Shown here piece after piece: positions 45,047 to 53,431 of a stretch of 64,000 bases of DNA. This DNA is from Pelagibacteraceae bacterium AG-345-O09 (lineage in GTDB: Bacteria > Pseudomonadota > Alphaproteobacteria > Pelagibacterales > Pelagibacteraceae). The position numbers and the translations under genes are program-made. The stretch spans positions 62,001 to 126,000 of the forward strand of contig QCBC01000001.1 of NCBI GenBank assembly GCA_003281725.1, in the 5' to 3' direction. The notes beneath the pieces are model-generated. The model had not been told where the DNA came from and made no database searches. It saw only the letters and a program-made list of their open reading frames with translations. Within the stretch, counting starts at the first letter, position 1. Each line of letters opens with the position of its first letter.

Positions 45047-45775
45047 ATGAATTTTTCATTAGAAATTGGACCCAAAACTGATCTAGAAACACTCCCCCCA
45101 GTGAGTGATGTTTATATTACAATGTTGCCTGGTGGTGATTATAAAGAGACTGCTCAAAAAGCGATTGAGCTTATTAAAAGAGGGTTCAATCCTGTGCCTC
45201 ATTTTCCAGCTAGATCTATGCAAGATGAAAAAGAATTAAAAGATTATGTTTCAAGATGTAAAGATGGAGGAGTTAAACAAGCTTTGATTATTGGAGGTGG
45301 TAGAGAACCAACGGGAAAATTTGATAGCTCATTTCAACTTTTAGAAACAGGTTATTTTGAAAAAATGAAGATAGGAATTGCTGGACACCCTGAGGGGAGT
45401 CCTGATATATCCGAATCAAATTTAGAAAAAGCTATGATAGATAAAAAGCCTTATGCTGATTATATTGTAACCCAATGGTTAATGGATCCTCAGCCTATAA
45501 TAGACTTTATTTCTAAACAAAGCGTACCAGTGCATGTGGGAATTACTGGCCCTCTTAAAATATCTAGCTTAATAAAATTTGCTAATATTGTTGGAGCAAA
45601 AAATTCCTTAAATTTTCTTAAATCTAATTTTAATAAGGCGTTAGATTTATTAAAACCTAAAGACCCTAATGATTTAATTGGGAAAGTTAAATCGCATACT
45701 GATTTCTTCCACATTTATACATTCGGCGGCTTGAAGGAAACTAACAAGTGGTTGAAGGAGAATAGTTATGTCTAA
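45047..45775 (+). CDS. Methylenetetrahydrofolate reductase (MetF)-like protein, short
   Basis: 242 residues, shorter than usual MetF (about 290). The SLEIGPKTDLETLPP start keeps the catalytic-type Glu of the family, and IGIAGHPEGSPDI and YIVTQWLMD match MetF motifs. It would interconvert methyl-THF and methylene-THF. It overlaps the following GcvT-fold gene by 8 bases. In ring O-demethylation systems (LigM/MetF) the same pairing oxidises the captured methyl group, so it may work in that direction here. Cofactor FAD is assumed. Confidence 0.78.
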   Translation: MNFSLEIGPKTDLETLPPVSDVYITMLPGGDYKETAQKAIELIKRGFNPVPHFPARSMQDEKELKDYVSRCKDGGVKQALIIGGGREPTGKFDSSFQLLETGYFEKMKIGIAGHPEGSPDISESNLEKAMIDKKPYADYIVTQWLMDPQPIIDFISKQSVPVHVGITGPLKISSLIKFANIVGAKNSLNFLKSNFNKALDLLKPKDPNDLIGKVKSHTDFFHIYTFGGLKETNKWLKENSYV

Positions 45776-47126
45776 AGAATTTGACTATACTAAATTAAAA
45801 CATGTTACCTCTGTTGATCAATCTGATCGAGAAGTACCATACAATTTAAGACAAAGTGGGCCAACGAAAGTTGAAATGTTAATTTCAACAAGAGTAAGAA
45901 AATCACCTTATTGGCATTTATCAATGCAAGCAGGTTGTTGGAGAGCAACTGTGTACAATCGTATTTATCACCCGAGAGGATATGTAAAACCAGAAGATGG
46001 TGGAGCAATGGTCGAATATGATGCAATTGTAAATCATGTAACAATGTGGAACGTTGCTGTTGAAAGACAAATTAGAGTTAAAGGTCCAGATGCAGAAAAA
46101 TTTACAGACTATGTAATAACAAGAGATGCAACTAAGATCTCTCCCATGAGAGCAAGATATGTAATTTTATGTAATGCATATGGTGGGGTTTTAAATGATC
46201 CAATTCTTTTAAGAATTTCTAAAGATGAATTTTGGTTCTCTTTGTCTGATTCAGATATTGGTATGTATTTACAAGGAGTAAATGCTGATCAAAGATTTAA
46301 TTGTACAGTTGAAGAAATAGATGCTTGTCCTGTTCAAATTCAAGGTCCAAAGTCTAAGGCTTTAATGAAAGATCTTTGTGGAGATCAAGTAGATTTCGAT
46401 GATATGCCATTTTATGGTCTAGCTGAAGTTAAGGTTGGTGGTAGAAGTTGTGTTATTTCACAATCAGGTTTCTCAGGTGAAGCGGGGTATGAAATATATT
46501 TAAGAGATGCAACTTTATATGCTGAAGATATGTGGAATGCAGTATTAAATGCAGGAAAAAAACATAAACTAATGGTTATAGCGCCAGCTCACCACAGAAG
46601 AATTCAAGCAGGAATTCTTTCTTGGGGACAGGATATGGATCAGCAACATAATCCTTTCCAATGTAATTTAGGTTACCAAGTTTCACTATCTGGTAAAGGA
46701 GAGTGGAATAAGAAAGCTGATTATGTTGGTAAAGCTGCTCTTGAAAAAATGAAAGATGAACTTAAAGCTGGAAAAAAACCTTATAAACTACAATTGGTAG
46801 GTCTTGAATTGGGAGGGAAACCAATTGAAGATTATGCACCAGATTTTTGGTTAATCTCAGATGAAGATGGAGGAGACCCTGTAGGATTCTTAACATCTCC
46901 TTGGTATCACCCAGAGAAAAAAACTAATATTGCAATGGGATATGTCCCTTTTGATGGAACATTAAATCCAAATGGATTTCCTAAGGGTAAGGTTGGTACT
47001 AAGTATAAAGTTCATCTACCTGAAAAATATTCTAACAAAGCGGGTACACCAGTAGATGCAGTAATAGTTGATATTCCATTTAAGGAATCATTTAATGCAA
47101 ACACAAGAGAAGTTGTAAAAGGCTAA
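45768..47126 (+). CDS. GcvT-fold tetrahydrofolate-dependent methyltransferase/demethylase (LigM/DesA/DmdA-like)
   Basis: 452 residues. A GcvT N-terminal folate domain (MWNVAVERQIRVKGPDAEKFTDYVITRDATK, VQIQGPKSKALM, GFSGEAGYEIYL) is followed by a GcvT C-terminal barrel from about residue 340. The length is greater than GcvT or DmdA (about 370) and near LigM/DesA O-demethylases (about 460). SPYWHLSMQAGCWRATVYNRIYHPRGY at the N-terminus is unusual. It probably moves a methyl group from an unknown O- or S- or N-methyl compound to THF. It does not belong to a glycine cleavage operon. Confidence 0.8.
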   Translation: MSKEFDYTKLKHVTSVDQSDREVPYNLRQSGPTKVEMLISTRVRKSPYWHLSMQAGCWRATVYNRIYHPRGYVKPEDGGAMVEYDAIVNHVTMWNVAVERQIRVKGPDAEKFTDYVITRDATKISPMRARYVILCNAYGGVLNDPILLRISKDEFWFSLSDSDIGMYLQGVNADQRFNCTVEEIDACPVQIQGPKSKALMKDLCGDQVDFDDMPFYGLAEVKVGGRSCVISQSGFSGEAGYEIYLRDATLYAEDMWNAVLNAGKKHKLMVIAPAHHRRIQAGILSWGQDMDQQHNPFQCNLGYQVSLSGKGEWNKKADYVGKAALEKMKDELKAGKKPYKLQLVGLELGGKPIEDYAPDFWLISDEDGGDPVGFLTSPWYHPEKKTNIAMGYVPFDGTLNPNGFPKGKVGTKYKVHLPEKYSNKAGTPVDAVIVDIPFKESFNANTREVVKG

Positions 47127-47135
47127 TTCTATTTA

Positions 47136-47160
47136 AAAGGGGGAGTTTAATTCCCCTTTA
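47136..47160 (+). terminator. Hairpin after the GcvT-fold gene
   Basis: AAAGGGG (47136-47142) pairs with CCCCTTT (47153-47159) over a 10-base loop, 10 bases after the stop. The following T-run is weak (TTTAAATTTAAAAAA), so it may be a partial terminator. Confidence 0.5.
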
Positions 47161-47170
47161 AATTTAAAAA

Positions 47171-47269
47171 ATGGCTAAGGGTTTCTTAATTGCAGTTTGC
47201 ATAATAATTATTATTGCTTTAATAATTATTCCACTAATTGTTTCTTATAAGGAGGAAAAGAAAAAATAG
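47171..47269 (+). CDS. Single-helix microprotein (32 aa)
   Basis: A 32-residue frame MAKGFLIAVCIII... with one hydrophobic helix (about residues 5-26) and a charged tail YKEEKKK. Its stop is directly before the ATG of the Yip1 gene, and its tail codons contain the ribosome site AAGGAGG used by that gene. The exact adjacency supports real translation; function unknown. Confidence 0.55.
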   Translation: MAKGFLIAVCIIIIIALIIIPLIVSYKEEKKK

Positions 47270-47836
47270 ATGTTAAGCGAATTTCTAAGTATAATAATAA
47301 AATCAATAAGGTTAGACAAATCACTTTATAGTAACAATAAAAACTTTGGTGAGGCATCTATTTATTTTGCTGTTTCAATTATTTTAATTGGATCTATAAT
47401 AAGTATTATTCCAAATAGCTCATTTTTGAACTATATGAGTCTCAATTTCAATTTAGGCCAAGTAAAAGGGCCATCTTTAAAAGCTATAATAATTTCATCA
47501 TTCATAATGTGGGTCTTCAAATCAATTTACTTATACTTTGTTGGGGTTGTATTATTTCCTAACAAAAAGACGAAATGCAATTTTAGAAAAATAATTATAT
47601 TGGTAGCTTTTGCGCAATCTCCTCTTCTTTTAAATTTTATTGTTTTTAATCAAACTTTTTTATTTTTTATAATTGTTACTTATGTTTGGTATAATGTTTC
47701 ATTGATAATTGGTTTAAATATTATATTAAATTATGAAAATTATATTAAAACAACATTGATATCATTAGCCCCTCAAATTATTTTTATTTTATATATTCTT
47801 TCTTTGTTTCAAGAGAATAGCAATATGTTGAGCTAA
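47270..47836 (+). CDS. Yip1-domain integral membrane protein
   Basis: 188 residues with five membrane helices. The layout matches Yip1 (DUF1282-type) proteins: N-terminal soluble stretch of about 30 residues, then FGEASIYFAVSIILIG, SLKAIIISSFIMWVFKSIYLYFVG and YVWYNVSLIIGLNIILNY. Function unknown. The microprotein gene before it is coupled, and the stop shares bases with a convergent zinc-ribbon-like gene. Confidence 0.68.
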   Translation: MLSEFLSIIIKSIRLDKSLYSNNKNFGEASIYFAVSIILIGSIISIIPNSSFLNYMSLNFNLGQVKGPSLKAIIISSFIMWVFKSIYLYFVGVVLFPNKKTKCNFRKIIILVAFAQSPLLLNFIVFNQTFLFFIIVTYVWYNVSLIIGLNIILNYENYIKTTLISLAPQIIFILYILSLFQENSNMLS

Positions 47837-47994
47837 ATTGGAAAAATAGTTTTTGAAATTCTACAAGATTTACAAATTTTAAAACCAGTTAAAATTAAGT
47901 TTTGGAAAACACTTTTGTCTTCTTGTTTACATTCTTCACAAATATCATTCAAATTTTCAAAATTTTTTTTTTCAAACTCTTTATCTTTAGTCAT
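47833..47994 (-). CDS. Zinc-ribbon-like microprotein (53 aa)
   Basis: A 53-residue frame with ATG at 47992-47994. Two pairs of cysteines, CEEC (about 19-22) and CKSC (about 41-44), are separated by 18 residues, the spacing of a small zinc ribbon. Otherwise acidic N-terminus and hydrophobic end. It overlaps the frameshifted frame upstream by 8 bases (ATGACTAA), so the two would be cotranslated. No family recognised. Confidence 0.58.
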   Translation of the reverse strand: MTKDKEFEKKNFENLNDICEECKQEDKSVFQNLILTGFKICKSCRISKTIFPI

Positions 47995-48192
47995 TATCAG
48001 TCAAACTTGCACCAGCAGCATTCTCCTTTAAACTATCTGTTTCTTCTACAAAAGTATTCTTAGCAAGTTTGTAAAGATTTTTCAAATCGTTATTGGAAAA
48101 ATTGTCTTCATTATTAAAAAACTTATTTCTACTTGATTTACTAATATTGGAGTCTCTTTATTCCAAAAATTTGATGAATAATAATTAAGCAT
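47987..48192 (-). pseudogene. Small frame split by an apparent -1 frameshift
   Basis: ATG at 48190-48192 opens MLNYYSSNFWNKETPI, which soon departs from a sensible sequence. In the next frame a continuous stretch runs to the stop at 47987: SNISKSSRNKFFNNEDNFSN, then DLKNLYKLAKNTFVEETDSL and KENAAGASLTDND. Joined, they give about 68 residues. The change of frame falls at the AATAAAGAG run (near 48158). It may be a programmed slip, a mutation or an assembly error. The joined protein is polar and has no membrane helix. Confidence 0.4.
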
Positions 48193-48271
48193 ACCAATAT
48201 GTTTTTTAAATACTATTTATTTTATTGAATTTATTATTTAATTTTGAAATAAAGATTAAGCTTACAATATC

Positions 48272-48763
48272 ATGAAAAATATTAAAAAACTCAAAGTCTC
48301 CATTATTATGGGAAGTCAATCTGACTATAAAACTATGAAATTAGCTGTTAAAATCCTTAAAAACTTAGGTGTTAAATTTGAAACAAAAATAATATCAGCT
48401 CACAGAACCCCAAATAGAATGTTTGAATATGCTAGTTCTGCAGATAGAAATAATATTGGTGTAATAATTGCTGGTGCAGGAGGATCTGCTCATCTTCCTG
48501 GCATGATTTCAGCTTTAACTTCGATTCCTGTTTTAGGTGTTCCAATTGAGAGTAAAAAACTCAAAGGTCTAGATAGCCTCTTATCTATTGCCCAAATGCC
48601 AAAAGGTATCCCTGTGGGAACTTTAGCAATAGGAGAAGATGGAGCAATTAATGCTGCTTTATTAGCTGCCTCAATTCTCGCAAATAGTAATCCAGTTGTT
48701 AAGAAAAAATTAAAATATTGGCGGTTATCTCAAACCAAGTCAGTAAAGAAAAATCCAAAATAA
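48272..48763 (+). CDS. purE: N5-carboxyaminoimidazole ribonucleotide mutase
   Basis: 163 residues. [16 protein letters not shown] near the start and [13 protein letters not shown] and [11 protein letters not shown] are the class I PurE motifs. It moves the carboxyl group in purine synthesis. purK begins 7 bases after it. Confidence 0.95.
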   Translation: MKNIKKLKVSIIMGSQSDYKTMKLAVKILKNLGVKFETKIISAHRTPNRMFEYASSADRNNIGVIIAGAGGSAHLPGMISALTSIPVLGVPIESKKLKGLDSLLSIAQMPKGIPVGTLAIGEDGAINAALLAASILANSNPVVKKKLKYWRLSQTKSVKKNPK

Positions 48764-48770
48764 TAAAAGG

Positions 48771-49817
48771 ATGACAGTAAAAAATCTCGGAATCATTGGT
48801 GGAGGTCAATTAGGTAGCATGATGTCATCGGCAGCAAAAAAATTAGATATTAAAACAGTCATTTATTCAGATGATAAAGATGCTCCAGCACAAAGTTTTT
48901 GTGATGAATTTATTTTTGGAGGATACGATGATAAACAAAAAATATTAGAATTTATAAGTAAAGTTGACGTTATTAGTTATGAATTTGAAAATATTCCTTA
49001 TGAGACTCTTAGTGAAATGAATAAATTAAAACCTGTTTTGCCAAAACCATCGGTTAACAGACTTATACAGCATAGAATTGCTGAAAAAGATTTTGTAAAT
49101 AAGCTCAATATAAGAACAACAAGATATGTGTCTATAGAAAAAAAATCTGATATTGAAACATTGGGAGATTTTTTACCAGGAATTTTGAAAATTACTACAA
49201 TGGGCTATGATGGAAAAGGTCAGTATCCAATCAAAACAACGGAGGATATAAATTCATTAAATATAGATTTTTCTAAAGGCTACATACTTGAAAAGCTAGT
49301 AAAGCTTAAAAAAGAAATTTCAGTTATAATAACAAGGTATGGTAATAATAATTTTGAAATTTATGATCCAATAGAAAATTTTCATCAAGATCAAATTCTA
49401 AAATATTCAGTAATACCTGCTGAAATTAGTAAAAAAATTTTAGATCAATCAAAAGATTGGGCCATCATGATTGCAGAAGAACTTAAATACATTGGTACAT
49501 TATGTGTAGAATTTTTTATTGACAGAAATGAAAATCTATATGTAAATGAAATTGCACCAAGAGTTCATAATTCTGGTCATTTAACTATCAACGCTTATAA
49601 TGTAAGTCAATTTGAAAATCATGTAAGAGCTGTATGTTCACTTGAAAAAGTTGCCTTAAAAAAATTATCTAATGCTAAAATGGTAAATTTAATTGGTAAA
49701 CAAATTGAACCTTATCGAAAAAATTTAGAACTAGGTAAGAATGAATTTTTTTTTGATTATCTAAAGAAAGAGATAAAAGATAAAAGAAAGATGGGTCACA
49801 TAACAACTTTACTATAA
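48771..49817 (+). CDS. purK: N5-carboxyaminoimidazole ribonucleotide synthase
   Basis: 348 residues, ATP-grasp fold: IIGGGQLGSMMSSAAKKL, YEFENIPYETL and NEIAPRVHNSGHLTINA. It carboxylates AIR with ATP and bicarbonate for PurE. The GNAT gene starts at the next base after its stop. Confidence 0.95.
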   Translation: MTVKNLGIIGGGQLGSMMSSAAKKLDIKTVIYSDDKDAPAQSFCDEFIFGGYDDKQKILEFISKVDVISYEFENIPYETLSEMNKLKPVLPKPSVNRLIQHRIAEKDFVNKLNIRTTRYVSIEKKSDIETLGDFLPGILKITTMGYDGKGQYPIKTTEDINSLNIDFSKGYILEKLVKLKKEISVIITRYGNNNFEIYDPIENFHQDQILKYSVIPAEISKKILDQSKDWAIMIAEELKYIGTLCVEFFIDRNENLYVNEIAPRVHNSGHLTINAYNVSQFENHVRAVCSLEKVALKKLSNAKMVNLIGKQIEPYRKNLELGKNEFFFDYLKKEIKDKRKMGHITTLL

Positions 49818-50285
49818 ATGCTTAAATCAATAGAAGGAAATTTTGATCATCCTGAAGTTAATCAGCTTTTGATAAAACATTTTATAGAATTAAAAGCTGC
49901 ATCCCCTGAAGGAAGTGCGCATGTTCTTGACATACCTGGTCTTAAAATTCCATCAATTAAATTTTGGAGTCTGTGGCAAGAAGAAAAGTTATTTGGCTGT
50001 GGTGCTTTGAAATTTCTTACAAAAGAACATGGAGAATTTAAATCAATTCGAATTCACGACAATTATAGAAACAAAGGTAATGGTATATTAGTAATTCAAC
50101 ATTTAATCTTTGAAGCCAAAAAATTAAATATAAAAAGATTAAGCATAGAAACGGGTGCAGGTAAATTTTTTGAACCAGCAAGAAAATTATTTAAAAAATG
50201 TGATTTTGCTCCTTGTGAGCCTTTCGCACATTATAAAGAGGATATAAATTCTATCTATTTGACTAAACAGATAAACAACGGTTAG
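49818..50285 (+). CDS. GNAT family N-acetyltransferase
   Basis: 155 residues with the GNAT acetyl-CoA site near 83-100 (RIHDNYRNKGNGILVIQHLI). LWQEEKLFGCGALKFLTKEHGEFKSI is typical of uncharacterised YafP/ElaA-like members. Substrate unknown. It is coupled to purK by direct adjacency. Confidence 0.85.
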   Translation: MLKSIEGNFDHPEVNQLLIKHFIELKAASPEGSAHVLDIPGLKIPSIKFWSLWQEEKLFGCGALKFLTKEHGEFKSIRIHDNYRNKGNGILVIQHLIFEAKKLNIKRLSIETGAGKFFEPARKLFKKCDFAPCEPFAHYKEDINSIYLTKQINNG

Positions 50286-50316
50286 TATAAAAAAGGTCTC
50301 AAAAACATCTATTTAG

Positions 50317-50370
50317 TTGACAAAACCCTTTAAATTCTAAAGAAAGCTAAAATTACTTAATTATAAGTAA
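50317..50370 (+). promoter_or_regulatory. Promoter and leader hairpin of the cold-shock gene
   Basis: TTGACA at 50317-50322 is a likely -35 box; the -10 is weak (TAAAGA about 15 bases on). In the leader, TTACTTA (50353-50359) and TAAGTAA (50364-50370) form a 7-base stem over ATTA, 33 bases before the ATG. Structured leaders are common in csp genes and often respond to temperature. Confidence 0.45.
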
Positions 50371-50403
50371 TAAATTAATACAACAAAAAATAAGAAGATA
50401 AAT

Positions 50404-50610
50404 ATGAGTCTACAAGGTAAAGTAAAGTGGTTCAATCCAACCAAAGGTTTTGGTTTTATTGAAAGAGAAGATAAAGAAAAAGATGTGTTTGTACATGTTT
50501 CAGCAGTAAGAGATGCTGGTATGAACGGTTTAGATGAGGGTCAAGCTTTGACTTTCGATGTTGAAGATGGTCCTAAAGGTCCTTCAGCAGTTAACTTAAA
50601 AACTGCATAA
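50404..50610 (+). CDS. cspA: Cold-shock domain protein
   Basis: 68 residues, one cold-shock domain. RNP1-type KGFGFIE and RNP2-type VFVHVSAV are present after [11 protein letters not shown]. It is a nucleic-acid chaperone that melts RNA structure. It has an unusually long leader for this window and a structured element after its stop. Confidence 0.94.
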   Translation: MSLQGKVKWFNPTKGFGFIEREDKEKDVFVHVSAVRDAGMNGLDEGQALTFDVEDGPKGPSAVNLKTA

Positions 50611-50627
50611 TTTTCACACTATCATTT

Positions 50628-50685
50628 ATTGGCTATAATCATTTTCAGTTCTTAATTTAAGAATTGATTTATTTTTATAGCCAAT
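50628..50685 (+). ncRNA. Nested two-stem structure downstream of cspA
   Basis: ATTGGCTATAA (50628-50638) pairs perfectly with TTATAGCCAAT (50675-50685). Inside it CAGTTCTTAA (50646-50655) pairs with TTAAGAATTG (50657-50666) with one G-T wobble. In total about 21 pairs in 58 bases. No T-run follows either arm directly, so it is not a standard terminator. It could be a 3' end stabiliser, a small RNA or a cruciform. Confidence 0.5.
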
Positions 50686-50723
50686 GAACTATTCTACAAC
50701 AAACAAAAAAATATAATTTATAT

Positions 50724-51473
50724 ATGATTGGTATTTTAGGTGGAATGGGAACTCAAGCAGGTCTTGATTTTTGTAATAAGTTAGCAATCTTATATCGAGG
50801 TAAATTTGATCAAGATTACCCCCTATTCATCCTCTATAACAAATCTAATATTCCAGGAAGACCTGAATCAATAGGTGTTCAAACTGGAAATTTATCTAAT
50901 AAAAAAAATAATAAAAAAAGCCAGAAGAAATATTTATTAGTTTTAAAAAGTTTAATTAATGGATGTCAGGTATTAAAAAAAAGTAAATGTAAATTTATAG
51001 TTATACCATGTAACACAGCTCATTATTGGTATGAAGATTTACAAAAAAAAATTAATTTACCTATAATTAATATGCCAAAAGAAGTTTTTAATTTTACAAA
51101 AAAAACATGTAAAGAAAATTCAAGTATTGGTTTACTTGCAACTGAAGGAACTTTAAAAACTGGTGTTTATAATAAATTTTTCGATAATAATTATAATTTA
51201 GTTTTTCCAGATAAAAAAAATCAAAACTATTCTGTCAATAAGGCTATCAAATTTGTAAAAATGGGAAAAGTTAAACAAGCTAGTAAAATTATAAAGCCTG
51301 CTATCAATTATTTAATAAAGAAAAAATGTAAAAAAATAATTCTTGGTTGTACCGAATTACCAATAGCTATTTTTGCATTTAAATCATTCAAAACAATTAA
51401 ATCGTCAAAAATATTTTTAGATCCTAATTTGATCTTAGCTAATTCAGCTATGAAAAAATATAATAATAGATAA
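50724..51473 (+). CDS. Aspartate/glutamate racemase family protein
   Basis: 249 residues. The first catalytic Cys is in VIPCNTAHYWY (about residue 93) and the second in ILGCTELP (about 210), and GILGGMGTQAGLDF is the usual start. It interconverts L- and D-aspartate or glutamate. It is lysine-rich. The next gene overlaps its stop by one base. Confidence 0.88.
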   Translation: MIGILGGMGTQAGLDFCNKLAILYRGKFDQDYPLFILYNKSNIPGRPESIGVQTGNLSNKKNNKKSQKKYLLVLKSLINGCQVLKKSKCKFIVIPCNTAHYWYEDLQKKINLPIINMPKEVFNFTKKTCKENSSIGLLATEGTLKTGVYNKFFDNNYNLVFPDKKNQNYSVNKAIKFVKMGKVKQASKIIKPAINYLIKKKCKKIILGCTELPIAIFAFKSFKTIKSSKIFLDPNLILANSAMKKYNNR

Positions 51474-51910
51474 TGTCATCTAAAGAAAAACCTTACGTAT
51501 TATACGTAGCAGAATTTATATATTCAAAAATTTGTCAAATTAAAAAAAAAAATCCTGATTTTTCAAATATCAATGCTTTTGAGTCATTCATTGGAACACC
51601 TGAATACAAAGAAATAAGTAGTGGTGCATTTCATGACAAATGGATTGAAAATTTGAAAAAGAATAATTTTATTGATCTTAAAACTAAAAAAAAAATACCA
51701 GATGAAACAATAAAGTTACTTCATGTTCAAAAAGATATGATGATTAAACAACTTATTCAATTTCCTGAATTATATTATGCAAAAAGTCATTTTCCTTTAG
51801 AATTGTCTCAAAGAGCTTTTGATCATTTATGGAGAATGTGTGAAAGTTATGAATTATGGTGTAAAGAAAGCAAACAAAAACATTTAATTTATTTAAAAAT
51901 TACTGATTGA
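51473..51910 (+). CDS. Hypothetical protein, helical
   Basis: 145 residues, soluble, rich in aromatic residues and lysine (SQRAFDHLWRMCESYELWCKESKQ). ATG overlaps the racemase stop (TAATG), so it is coupled to it. No family recognised. Confidence 0.7.
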   Translation: MSSKEKPYVLYVAEFIYSKICQIKKKNPDFSNINAFESFIGTPEYKEISSGAFHDKWIENLKKNNFIDLKTKKKIPDETIKLLHVQKDMMIKQLIQFPELYYAKSHFPLELSQRAFDHLWRMCESYELWCKESKQKHLIYLKITD

Positions 51911-52214
51911 TATTTTTAAGGTTTAGTTTTTGTCTTGTGAGTTTTATTCTTTTTTCAACTAGTAGCATAAGTTTTTTATTTAAATCTTTATTATCATTGT
52001 TTTCTTCAATTTTATCTTTGACAAAAGTTAGAGAATTTTTTCCAGTTGTATCTTCAATTCTTTTATTAATCATATATTGAGCTCCAGCTTTGTAAATATT
52101 ACCAGATGTAAAAGCTGTTAAACCAGGACCAAGTATAGAAAAAACAGGCAAAAACCCAGTCAAAAAGAAAAAAGAAACTATAAACGTAAATATTTTAATA
52201 AATCTAAATTTCAT
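51900..52214 (-). CDS. Exported or membrane-anchored hypothetical protein
   Basis: 104 residues. The first 20 or so form a signal or anchor (FIKIFTFIVSFFFLTGFLP). A glycine-rich segment (ILGPGLTAFTSGNIYKAGAQYMI) follows, then a charged helical end. It overlaps the convergent gene by 11 bases. Function unknown. Confidence 0.68.
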   Translation of the reverse strand: MKFRFIKIFTFIVSFFFLTGFLPVFSILGPGLTAFTSGNIYKAGAQYMINKRIEDTTGKNSLTFVKDKIEENNDNKDLNKKLMLLVEKRIKLTRQKLNLKNINQ

Positions 52215-52366
52215 TTCAAAATCATTTTTTTGTTAATCACAATTGAGAAGAATCTTATACATTTTCTAATACAACTCAAGGTAGTAATTATGCTTGCATA
52301 TTTCATAAGTAAATTAAACTAAATTTATCCGATAAAAGTAAGAATAAATGATCTATAAAACCTGAA

Positions 52367-53215
52367 ATGGTCAGAATATTCCCACTAATATTTATATTGT
52401 TATGGTCCTCAGCCTTTATTACCACTAAGCCAATTATAGATTATAGTGATCCCTTTTCAGCTTTAGCATTTAGATTTTTTTTTGTAGCAATTGGGTTTTA
52501 CCTTTTTTCCATTTATTCAAAACATTCAATAATTATTAAAAGAAAGAATTTAATTGAGTCTGTTTTGAGTGGAGTTCTTTTTCATGGATTGTATTTGGGT
52601 GGGGTATTTTACTCAATTTCAATTGGTATGCCTACTGGAATTGCAGCTTTAATAGTTACTCTTCAGCCTGTTTTAACCAATGCACTTAGTGGACCCATAC
52701 TGGGTGAAAAAGTGACTATGAAACAATGGGTTGGAGTTTTTCTTGGATTTGTAGGTGCAGTATTAGTTTTAGGTTTAGATGTTGGTTCGAAAATACCATT
52801 AATAGGTTTAATTGCAACGATAGTAGCTTTAATTGCAATTACTTCATCAACTATTTGGCAAAAAAAATTAAGTAATAACTTACCTTTATCAGTAAGTAAT
52901 TTTTATCAAGCAGTTGGTGGATGTTTTTTTCATGTACTAATAATAATACTTTTTGCTGAACCGTATATTGATTTCACTAAAACATTCATTTTATCAATGA
53001 GTCATCAAATATTTCTAGTATCATTTGGGGCTTTTACAATATTGATGTATTTGATTAAGAATAATTCAGCAAGTAAAACCGTTTCAATATTTTTTTTAAT
53101 ACCAGCTACATCTGCTTTTATGGCTTGGTTATTTTTAAATGAGAATTTAACTAATTTAGATTTAATAGGTTTTTTAATAACCACAATAGGAGTTTATATT
53201 GCTACAAGAGATTGA
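52367..53215 (+). CDS. DMT/EamA family transporter
   Basis: 282 residues with about ten helices in two EamA repeats: PLIFILLWSSAFITTKPII at the start and the second repeat from about 150. GMPTGIAALIVTLQPVLTNAL is a strong EamA motif. It is a metabolite exporter or importer of unknown substrate. Preceding 150 bases hold nothing I can assign. Confidence 0.85.
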   Translation: MVRIFPLIFILLWSSAFITTKPIIDYSDPFSALAFRFFFVAIGFYLFSIYSKHSIIIKRKNLIESVLSGVLFHGLYLGGVFYSISIGMPTGIAALIVTLQPVLTNALSGPILGEKVTMKQWVGVFLGFVGAVLVLGLDVGSKIPLIGLIATIVALIAITSSTIWQKKLSNNLPLSVSNFYQAVGGCFFHVLIIILFAEPYIDFTKTFILSMSHQIFLVSFGAFTILMYLIKNNSASKTVSIFFLIPATSAFMAWLFLNENLTNLDLIGFLITTIGVYIATRD

Positions 53216-53220
53216 GATGT

Positions 53221-53341
53221 TTAAATTGATTTATAACCAAACTCTAAGGATGCATCTGATATTGCTATTCCATTATATATAGAATTAATAGAATTATTTT
53301 TTTCTAGATTATTAAAATCAAAATGAATATAAATAGTTCAT
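53221..53341 (-). pseudogene. Possible decayed microprotein frame
   Basis: ATG at 53339-53341 gives MNYLYSF then a stop; one base out of frame a readable stretch continues, FNNLEKNNSINSIYNGIAIS and DASLEFGYKSI, to a stop at 53221. A shift in the TTTT run near 53320 would join them. No ribosome site. Weak evidence; the surrounding 200 bases hold nothing else. Confidence 0.2.
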
Positions 53342-53431
53342 ATTTTTTTATATGTAATTTTTAGATATTTCCAAAGGCTATAAAAAGAGATACTAATCGA
53401 CAAGCTTTTTAATATTTATAAAGGACTTTTA

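Noticed and set aside
48158-48272. tRNA or riboswitch upstream of purE
   Set aside because: No cloverleaf or conserved purine-riboswitch pattern is visible; the stretch is plain AT-rich sequence.
53342-53431. Glycine or folate riboswitch before fhs
   Set aside because: SAR11 genomes do use glycine riboswitches, but I see no paired G-rich aptamer stems here or before either dimethylglycine dehydrogenase.
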